From contig DATJPW010000039.1 in assembly GCA_035506215.1 (NCBI GenBank), positions 1 to 37,249 of the forward strand: a stretch of DNA of 37,249 nucleotides, read 5' to 3'. Position numbers and translations under genes: made by a program. The notes below the pieces were generated by a model that saw nothing but the letters and a program-made list of their open reading frames with translations, did no database searches and had not been told where the DNA came from. This DNA comes from DATJPW01 sp035506215. Its GTDB lineage: Bacteria > Desulfobacterota > Desulfomonilia > Desulfomonilales > Desulfomonilaceae. Shown here piece after piece: positions 31,610 to 37,249 of this stretch (position 1 is the first letter of the stretch; every line of letters begins with the position of its first letter).

Positions 31610-31908
31610 TCTCACGGGCAGGAAGGCCGGCCGCTCATATTGAACCAATTGAGGCTTCAAGAAGGGGGGCCGAGATGGCAGATGGTATCCGATCATGTCC
31701 GGACTTGCCACACATCGAACCCATGCATTTATTAGTTGCGAATCATTTCCTAGTCCGGTAGAACGATCAAGGAAGTAGACGTCCGACCTTCGAGTTGGGC
31801 GATTATTTTTTGTTGAGTCCGCTTATGCCAAGAGATCGCATGTGCCATGGGATCGAAGGCGGATTCTGAGCTATCCCTTATGCACTTTGAGTTCGAGGAG
31901 GTCATGAG
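31610..31908. other. Gap between epimerase and biotin carrier
   Basis: 299 bases without a supported gene. One 28-codon frame (31675-31761) follows GGGGGG at a plausible distance, but it matches no family and is not listed as a gene. Confidence 0.5.
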
Positions 31909-32121
31909 ATGGCGGATGTTACAATGCCCATGAATGGGAAAGTGATCGCTGTGAACGTGGAAGTGGGCCAAAGCATCGACGAAGACGACGAGCTGGTTGT
32001 CATTGAAGCTATGAAAATGGAATTGCCGGTTGTTGCTACAAGTGGGGGAACCGTCAAGGAGATAAAGGCGAAAGTCGGCGAGTCTTATCAGGTGGGCGAC
32101 GTTCTCGTAGTGGTCGATTAG
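31909..32121 (+). CDS. Free-standing biotin carboxyl carrier peptide (biotinyl domain)
   Basis: 70 residues, i.e. just the biotinyl fold. The biotinylation motif is EAMKMELP with K36 as target, and the fold ends in VGDVLVVVD. Such small carriers serve multi-subunit methylmalonyl-CoA or propionyl-CoA carboxylases/transcarboxylases or decarboxylases, whose other subunits are not in the window. The placement between mce and a mutase suggests carboxyl transfer to propionyl-CoA. GGAGGT precedes ATG 31909 (GAGGAGGTC). Confidence 0.92.
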   Translation: MADVTMPMNGKVIAVNVEVGQSIDEDDELVVIEAMKMELPVVATSGGTVKEIKAKVGESYQVGDVLVVVD

Positions 32122-32682
32122 CAATCATCTTTGGAAATTCTCACGGAATCGGTATCAGGCTTAATGGGAGACAGGTCGAGTTCCTGGCAAAGGGTGAGAA
32201 CAGAATTCTCAAAGGAGCTGTGACACGAAGAATCTCCCCGTCTGCTGTTACGAATTTCGGCCGATAGTCGGCAATCCGATTTTGTGGTCATAAAATCGGA
32301 GGCGGCAGTATAAGTGCGTGTTCCGGCAGGAGGCGCACATCCGGATGAGCGGCGGTGAGCTGCTTCAGGGGCCAAGTGAAGCCCTTTGTTACCGAATAGC
32401 AGACGTGGACTATTATCGGGTTTCGTGGATTTTTTGGTTCGTCTATCCCGGCCGGAACATGAGTTTCCAAAATTGTAGCAGCCCCAGCCAATCCTTCCTT
32501 CTGATCCTCGCCTGTGCCGTACGAGGCGGGGAAAACCTTTGATGCCGTTTCTCAGGTGACGTCTCAGGATCGAGGCTTCCCCGATTTCACAAGCGGGTAA
32601 CCCCAATGGCGAAATTATTTGAAAAAAACCCATGTAGGCTCTCTTGAGCTCGCCACTGCATTATGATTCTTGGAGGTAAGCC
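32122..32682. other. 561-base gap, possibly with a decayed gene
   Basis: No plus-strand gene is supported. Minus-strand frames (up to 171 codons at 32118-32633) have no recognised family and change frame often; pieces such as LEHALILPPP and HVPAGIDEP look protein-like but do not join. A decayed reading frame is possible but unproven. The GGAGGT of the mutase GTG start is at its end. Confidence 0.4.
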
Positions 32683-34344
32683 GTGCCGAATGAATTCAAA
32701 GACGAGGTCCTCAAGTGGGATAAGCAGGTGCGGAAGCAGATTGAGAAGAAACCGGAACGGAAGGCCGAATTCGCCACTGTATCCGAATTACCGGTGAATG
32801 TTGTTTACTGGCCTTGGGATGTCGAGGGCTTCGACCCGGAAACGGATCTGGGTGTTCCGGGATCATATCCCTTCACTCGCGGGGTCCAATCTAACATGTA
32901 TCGAGGACGCCTCTGGACTATGAGGCAATATGCCGGTTTTGGGAGCGCAGAGGAAACCAATAAACGTTTCAAATATCTTATACAGCAGGGCCAGACGGGC
33001 CTCTCAGTGGCCTTTGATCTGCCGACCCAAATTGGTTACGACTCGGATCATGAACTGGCGGCCGGTGAGGTTGGCAAAGTAGGAGTGGCCATCGACAGTG
33101 TCGATGACATGCGAGCCCTATTTGATGGAATAGATCTGGCGGCTGTGAGCACTTCCATGACCATCAACTCACCGGCGGCCGTGCTATTGGCGATGTATAT
33201 CGCAGTGGCCGAGGAAAATGGAGCGGATGTCTCGAAACTACGGGGCACCATTCAGAACGACATTCTCAAAGAGTATCCCGCGCGGGGCACATACATCTTT
33301 CCACCGGCGCCTTCCATGAGGATCATCACCGACATATTCGCTTTTTGCAACGAGAACCTGCCGTTGTGGAATACCATAAGCATTAGCGGGTATCATATCA
33401 GAGAGGCGGGTTCGACCGCGGTCCAGGAAGTCGCATTCACCTTGGCCAATGGGATCGCCTACGTGCAGGCAGCTATTGAAGCAGGTCTGGATGTGAACAG
33501 CTTTGGAGAACGCTTGAGCTTCTTTTTCAACTCGCATCAAGACTTCCTTGAGGAGATCGCCAAATATAGGGCCGCGCGGCGTATGTGGGCTCGAATAATG
33601 AAGGAACGCTTCGGGGCTACCAATCCTCGAGCCATGATGCTCAGGTTCCACACTCAGACCGCAGGATGCACGCTGACCGCCCAGCAACCCGATAATAATG
33701 TTGTCCGAGTCGCTTTTCAGGCGCTTTCCGCGGTCCTAGGCGGCACCCAATCTCTTCACACCAACTCCCGCGATGAAGCTCTGGCACTTCCCAGTCGTGA
33801 ATCGGTGCAGATAGCCCTGCGAACGCAGCAAATCATAGCCTATGAAACCGGCGCTGCAGACACCGTGGACCCGTTGGCCGGCTCGTATTATATTGAGCAT
33901 CTTACCGATGAGGTCGAACGGCTGGCTTCCGATTACATAAGAAAGATTGACGAAATGGGCGGCGCGGTCAAGGCTGTCGAGTGCGGTTTCATTGAGGAAG
34001 AGATTCAGGATTCTGCATATCGGTTTCAGAAGGACATAGAATCAGGTGATCGAGTGATCGTGGGTGTGAATCGGTTTCAGACGGAAGAAAAATTGCCATC
34101 AGGCCTGTTGCGGGTAGACCCCGCGGTCCGTGAGAGACAGCTCAAGCGGTTGCAGGCATTGCGCGGCCGGAGAGACTCATCTGCCGCAACTTCCGCCCTT
34201 TCTTTGTTGGAAACGACGGCAAACGGAAAGGGAAACGTCATGCCGCCGATTTTGGACGCTGTGAGAAAAGGGGCGACGCTGGGCGAGATATGCAACGTAC
34301 TCAGGAAAGTATTCGGAGAATATACGCACGCTTCTCAATGCTAG
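32683..34344 (+). CDS. Methylmalonyl-CoA mutase-type large subunit (copy 2), no B12 domain
   Basis: 553 residues: only the TIM-barrel domain; a separate B12-binding subunit is needed and absent from the window. Core motifs: YPFTRG, WTMRQYAGFG, VAFDLPTQIGYDSDHE, GTIQNDILKE (Q191), R213, SISGYH (H238), QSLHTNSRDEALALPS, DPLAGSYY. At the Tyr89 position it has Gln69 (GVQSNMY). This matches the common prokaryotic acyl-CoA mutase large subunit and, with mce and the biotin carrier upstream, may be the methylmalonyl-CoA/succinyl-CoA enzyme; isobutyryl-CoA or another branched acid is the alternative. Start GTG 32683 after GGAGGT. It differs clearly from copy 1, notably at His58/Gln69 and QNDILKE flanks. 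Confidence 0.9.
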   Translation: MPNEFKDEVLKWDKQVRKQIEKKPERKAEFATVSELPVNVVYWPWDVEGFDPETDLGVPGSYPFTRGVQSNMYRGRLWTMRQYAGFGSAEETNKRFKYLIQQGQTGLSVAFDLPTQIGYDSDHELAAGEVGKVGVAIDSVDDMRALFDGIDLAAVSTSMTINSPAAVLLAMYIAVAEENGADVSKLRGTIQNDILKEYPARGTYIFPPAPSMRIITDIFAFCNENLPLWNTISISGYHIREAGSTAVQEVAFTLANGIAYVQAAIEAGLDVNSFGERLSFFFNSHQDFLEEIAKYRAARRMWARIMKERFGATNPRAMMLRFHTQTAGCTLTAQQPDNNVVRVAFQALSAVLGGTQSLHTNSRDEALALPSRESVQIALRTQQIIAYETGAADTVDPLAGSYYIEHLTDEVERLASDYIRKIDEMGGAVKAVECGFIEEEIQDSAYRFQKDIESGDRVIVGVNRFQTEEKLPSGLLRVDPAVRERQLKRLQALRGRRDSSAATSALSLLETTANGKGNVMPPILDAVRKGATLGEICNVLRKVFGEYTHASQC

Positions 34345-34381
34345 TGAACTATGCCGTCGTCCGGCGTCTGTGAGGATCGAG

Positions 34382-34828
34382 ATGAATCTTACCGATTATA
34401 CAAGAGAAACTCTGCGAGGCCTCCAGGGAGTTGCCGTAGTGGTTGAGACTTTAAAGTCAGACGCCGAGGCGGACGGATTGAACACGGGAGACCTCCAAAC
34501 AGATGTGGAATCAAAACTGATCGAGGCCGGAATCAGCGTACTGCCGCACGAACAATGGCGACAAACCGCGGGCCATCCCTGGCTGTATGTAAGCGTGAAT
34601 ACTATCAAGTACCTGGCAAGCTATTTTTTCTCTATAGACGTCCAATTAAAACAGGACGTGAGTTTGCCGAGAGACCCGTCAATTCTCACAAGCTCCGCAA
34701 CGTGGGAATTAGGTTCTATAGGATTTGCCGTCCCGCAGAGTTTCCCTGACAAGATTAGAGAGTCGGTGAACATCTATATATCCAGATTCATCACTGACTT
34801 CTCCGCGGTTAACCACCCTTCGCAATGA
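34382..34828 (+). CDS. Hypothetical soluble protein after the mutase
   Basis: 148 residues, unrecognised. Predicted mixed alpha/beta, no signal peptide, no membrane segment. Strand-like stretches at WLYVSVNTIKYLASYFFSIDV and ATWELGSIGFAVP. The start at ATG 34382 has GAGGATCGAG just upstream; the GTG at 34370 would place the ribosome site inside the gene. It follows the mutase by 37 bases and precedes ResB by 17, so it may be transcribed with either. Confidence 0.6.
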   Translation: MNLTDYTRETLRGLQGVAVVVETLKSDAEADGLNTGDLQTDVESKLIEAGISVLPHEQWRQTAGHPWLYVSVNTIKYLASYFFSIDVQLKQDVSLPRDPSILTSSATWELGSIGFAVPQSFPDKIRESVNIYISRFITDFSAVNHPSQ

Positions 34829-34845
34829 GATGAGCACCTGATTTG

Positions 34846-36222
34846 ATGATAAACTCAGTGATCGCCTCTGCTGACCAGGACCCCGGCTCTTCGAGTCAGG
34901 TTTCCGTAATTTCACGCGTAGCCGCTTTCTTCACATCCGTTAAGACCGCTATCGTATTACTGTTCCTTTTGGCCGCTGCATCTGTATTCGGCACAATCAT
35001 ACCGCAGGACATCCCACTGGATCAGCTTCAACACATGGTCTCCCCATTCTACTATCGGCTTATGGTTATTCTTGACCTGCACAAATTGTATAGAAGCTGG
35101 TGGTTCTTGCTCCTACTGATTCTCCTTTCTCTTAATATAGTAGGGTGCCTACTTGCGAGGCTGAAGTCGATCCCGGCGGAGTGGACCGGCAATCCCGAGA
35201 AAAGTTTATTCACTATTTCGAGGTCGGACGCGAGAAGCCCGCGCGAGCTTCAAGAGGCTATCGTTCCCGCAGTGAAGCAGGTGGTCCGCGGGTCCCCTCG
35301 CCTCGTCGAGACCACAGATGGCGTCACCCTTCTCTGGGTAAACGACCGACTTCAACTGCTCGGCTTTCCTTTTATACACGCGGCAATCATACTGATTTTG
35401 TTGGGTGGCTTGATCGGCGCTGTTTACGGAGTGAAGGGCAAAGTAGAGATCAAGGAAGGTCAAAAGGAAAATCGATTCACCGTGCTTCCCAGTGGAGAAA
35501 CTGCGAAACTTCCTTTTGATATAGCGGTTGATAAGTTTTCGTTAACCCGATACCCCACCGGTGAGCCCAAGGAATTTCGCAGTGACGTGCGACTTTTGGT
35601 CGCCGACAAGGAGGCTTTGGAAGGCTCTATCTTCGTCAATCATCCCTTGACGTTTCAAGGGATCTCTCTTTACCAATCCGACTACCGTATAGTGAGCATA
35701 AAGGAAGTAAAATTCAGAGTAGTGAACCCTTCCGACCAAGATATTGAATTCACCTTGAGACTTCGCGCGGCGTCCCCACTGCCCGGCACGGATTACCAGC
35801 TTCACGTCGTCGGCCTTGATCTAGGCTCAGCAAAGAGACCGGCCGCGGTGGAAATAAGTGTTCAGAGTCCGAATGAGCCAGCTCGTTCGATCAAGTTATT
35901 CCAGGATGATCCTAACCCGATCAAACTAGGCGATTCGGAAATCCGTTTCCTGAACTTTGTTCCGCTTTACATGACCGGCCTGCAAATCGGATATGATCCC
36001 GGAAGCGGGCTGGTCTGGGCGGGTTGCATTTTGTTGCTGTTCGGGTTCTTCTTGACTCTATTTACCGACCATCGGCGCCTCGAAGTGGGCCTGACCAGTA
36101 CCGGTGCCGGTACTTCGATACGGATTTCGGGACGGAGCAAGAAAGCTCGTCGAGAATTCAGAGAGAATGTCAAAAGGGTGATCGACGACGCTCTGGGCGG
36201 TTCGAGCCAACAGCCGATTTGA
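34846..36222 (+). CDS. resB: ResB cytochrome c biogenesis protein (system II)
   Basis: 458 residues. ResB with CcsA/ResC forms the heme-delivery and attachment complex of system II cytochrome c maturation in the membrane. It shows the N-terminal helix SVKTAIVLLFLLAAASVFGT, the second helix with WWFLLLLILLSLNIVGC, a third helix (HAAIILILLGGLIGAVYG), a large periplasmic beta domain, and a last helix (GLVWAGCILLLFGFFLTLF). The typical LYQSDY segment is present. A TTG directly before ATG 34846 is an alternative start. The next gene, CcsB, lies 43 bases on. Confidence 0.92.
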   Translation: MINSVIASADQDPGSSSQVSVISRVAAFFTSVKTAIVLLFLLAAASVFGTIIPQDIPLDQLQHMVSPFYYRLMVILDLHKLYRSWWFLLLLILLSLNIVGCLLARLKSIPAEWTGNPEKSLFTISRSDARSPRELQEAIVPAVKQVVRGSPRLVETTDGVTLLWVNDRLQLLGFPFIHAAIILILLGGLIGAVYGVKGKVEIKEGQKENRFTVLPSGETAKLPFDIAVDKFSLTRYPTGEPKEFRSDVRLLVADKEALEGSIFVNHPLTFQGISLYQSDYRIVSIKEVKFRVVNPSDQDIEFTLRLRAASPLPGTDYQLHVVGLDLGSAKRPAAVEISVQSPNEPARSIKLFQDDPNPIKLGDSEIRFLNFVPLYMTGLQIGYDPGSGLVWAGCILLLFGFFLTLFTDHRRLEVGLTSTGAGTSIRISGRSKKARREFRENVKRVIDDALGGSSQQPI

Positions 36223-36265
36223 CCGTCCGAAGCGGATCGTTTGGTGCATATTTCGGGGAATCTTC

Positions 36266-37093
36266 ATGGCCAGCACTGACCTTAATACCTATGTTACGTT
36301 CGGATATATGCTATGCGGACTTTGCTATCTGATCGTATACGTAGCCTGCTCCGTCGAGTCGAATGCCAGGAAATGGGTTTTGGCTCTACTGCTCGTCGTC
36401 TGGTGCGCCCACACCGTATCGATCGGGCTAAGGTGGGTCGAATCTTATCAGATGGGTATCGGTCACGCGCCGCTCTCTAATCTTTACGAATCATTGATAT
36501 TTTTTGGATGGGCAATTACTCTTGGGTTAATACTGGTGCAATTGCGGTTCCAGTCGGACATAGTCATTGTGCTCGGACTCCCTCTGGTATTCTTGGTGAT
36601 GGCTTATACTTTCCTGCTGGATGATAGTATCAAACATATCAAACCATTGATTCCTGCATTGCAATCCAATTGGCTGGTTGCCCACGTGATTACCTGTTTC
36701 CTGGGTTACGCGGGTTTTACGGCGTCTTTTGTGGCGGCTGTGCTTCTGCTCCTGAGTAGGTCGGCAGACCCTCTGCAAAGGAACCTTCCAAGTCCGGAAG
36801 TCCTGGATGAAATCGTTTATCGCTCCGTACTAGTGGGTTACCCGATGTTGAGCCTGGGAATAATCACCGGCGCAGCATGGGCGGATTACGCGTGGGGGAC
36901 TTACTGGTCGTGGGACCCGAAAGAGACGTGGTCGCTTATCACGTGGCTTGTCTACTCAGCGTTCCTTCACGCCCGGCTCACCAGAGGCTGGACCGGTGAA
37001 AGAACGGCAATTCTATCGGTAGCCGGCTTCGCTGCGGTGCTTTTCACTTATTTTGGCGTGAACTATCTTCCGGGATTGCACAGCTATTTTTGA
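36266..37093 (+). CDS. ccsB: Cytochrome c biogenesis protein CcsA/CcsB (ResC)
   Basis: 275 residues. It has eight or so membrane helices and the tryptophan-rich WWD motif, here WGTYWSWDPKETWSLITWLVY, which binds heme. Conserved His in HVITCFLGY and HARLTRG fit the heme ligands of the family. It exports and attaches heme with ResB, encoded just upstream. The start ATG 36266 gives the first helix YMLCGLCYLIVYVAC. Its presence means that c-type cytochromes are made. Confidence 0.94.
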   Translation: MASTDLNTYVTFGYMLCGLCYLIVYVACSVESNARKWVLALLLVVWCAHTVSIGLRWVESYQMGIGHAPLSNLYESLIFFGWAITLGLILVQLRFQSDIVIVLGLPLVFLVMAYTFLLDDSIKHIKPLIPALQSNWLVAHVITCFLGYAGFTASFVAAVLLLLSRSADPLQRNLPSPEVLDEIVYRSVLVGYPMLSLGIITGAAWADYAWGTYWSWDPKETWSLITWLVYSAFLHARLTRGWTGERTAILSVAGFAAVLFTYFGVNYLPGLHSYF

Positions 37094-37130
37094 CCACCTG
37101 AACTCGGCCAATGTAACTTCTGAGCAAATC

Positions 37131-37249
37131 ATGAACGAGCGCGATATCGGCAACCTCTTTATGATAGGTTTCGAAGGCGCCCGCTATACCAAGCGGGTGC
37201 GAAGCTTGATAGAGGATATTAATCCCTGTGGTGTGATTCTGTTTGCACG
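37131..37249 (+). CDS. Glycoside hydrolase family 3 (NagZ-like), 5' end
   Basis: Only the first 39 residues are in the window. MNERDIGNLFMIGFEG and later LIEDINPCGVILFA match the opening of NagZ-type beta-N-acetylhexosaminidases of GH3, which recycle peptidoglycan. The catalytic residues lie beyond the edge. The ATG 37131 lies 38 bases after the CcsB stop. Confidence 0.75.
   Translation, partial: MNERDIGNLFMIGFEGARYTKRVRSLIEDINPCGVILFA

Noticed and set aside
31675..31761. 28-codon frame with a G-rich upstream site
   Set aside because: Too short, no resemblance to any known mini-protein; kept only as a note in the gap entry.
31750..32124. 124-codon minus-strand frame opposite the biotin carrier
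   Set aside because: Shadow of the biotinyl domain gene, which has a clear motif on the plus strand.

Overview
The window looks like a chromosomal segment of a strictly anaerobic, acid-oxidising deltaproteobacterium (Desulfobacterota; a Desulfomonile or Syntrophobacter-like organism is my inference). The reasons are two stand-alone methylmalonyl-CoA mutase-type large subunits with a methylmalonyl-CoA epimerase and a biotin carrier peptide, a CooC-type CO dehydrogenase maturation ATPase beside folD (Wood-Ljungdahl chemistry), several acyl-CoA-activating enzymes, system II cytochrome c biogenesis genes, two FmdB-type zinc ribbons and a UGA-encoded selenoprotein. No rRNA, tRNA, CRISPR array, intact insertion sequence or prophage was seen.

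Layout. 1-3.8 kb: the 3' end of larC, a repeat-rich gap, a secreted protein with a duplicated domain, a small protein overlapping a thioredoxin-like protein, then a HesB/IscA-like selenoprotein with in-frame TGA at 3111-3113 and a good SECIS hairpin, followed at once by an FmdB zinc ribbon. 3.8-8.1 kb (minus strand): a class III CoA-transferase, an AdoCbl-dependent acyl-CoA mutase large subunit and a PaaK-like ligase with a degenerate nucleotide-binding motif; this is probably one operon for activating and rearranging an unidentified acyl-CoA. 8.1-11.3 kb: a promoter-rich gap, an acyl-CoA synthetase with a strong terminator, a small exported protein and a DUF1772 membrane protein. 11.3-12.8 kb: a TIR-domain gene with a beta-rich C-terminal half, in a gene-poor stretch.

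12.8-17.5 kb: cupin plus methyltransferase, small membrane proteins, coaE, a phasin-like helical protein and a tail-anchored hypothetical protein. 17.6-21.9 kb (plus strand): serA, a DUF3786 protein, a CooC-like ATPase and folD, i.e. serine and one-carbon/acetyl-CoA metabolism. 22.0-24.3 kb: a DUF188 protein, a VOC protein, a small exported protein and an orphan ribbon-helix-helix protein, with palindromic repeats. 24.3-27.6 kb (minus strand): a compact cluster of UPF0280, metallophosphoesterase, HIT hydrolase, LapA-like membrane protein and ribF, behind one good promoter. 27.9-29.9 kb: an exported FG-GAP-like protein and an Rrf2/IscR-type regulator.

30.1-31.1 kb: a promoter followed by a three-gene run of a 29-residue AURKAIP1/COX24-like basic peptide, an HExxH protein and a second FmdB zinc ribbon. 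31.2-34.8 kb: methylmalonyl-CoA epimerase, a free biotin carrier peptide and a second mutase large subunit, plus a hypothetical gene. 34.8-37.2 kb: ResB and CcsB/CcsA for cytochrome c assembly, then the start of a GH3 (NagZ-like) gene cut by the window end.

The strongest items for follow-up are the selenoprotein-FmdB pair, the ligase/mutase/transferase operon whose mutase has His where methylmalonyl-CoA mutase has its catalytic Tyr, the 29-residue COX24-like gene with its HExxH partner, and the TIR/beta-sandwich protein.
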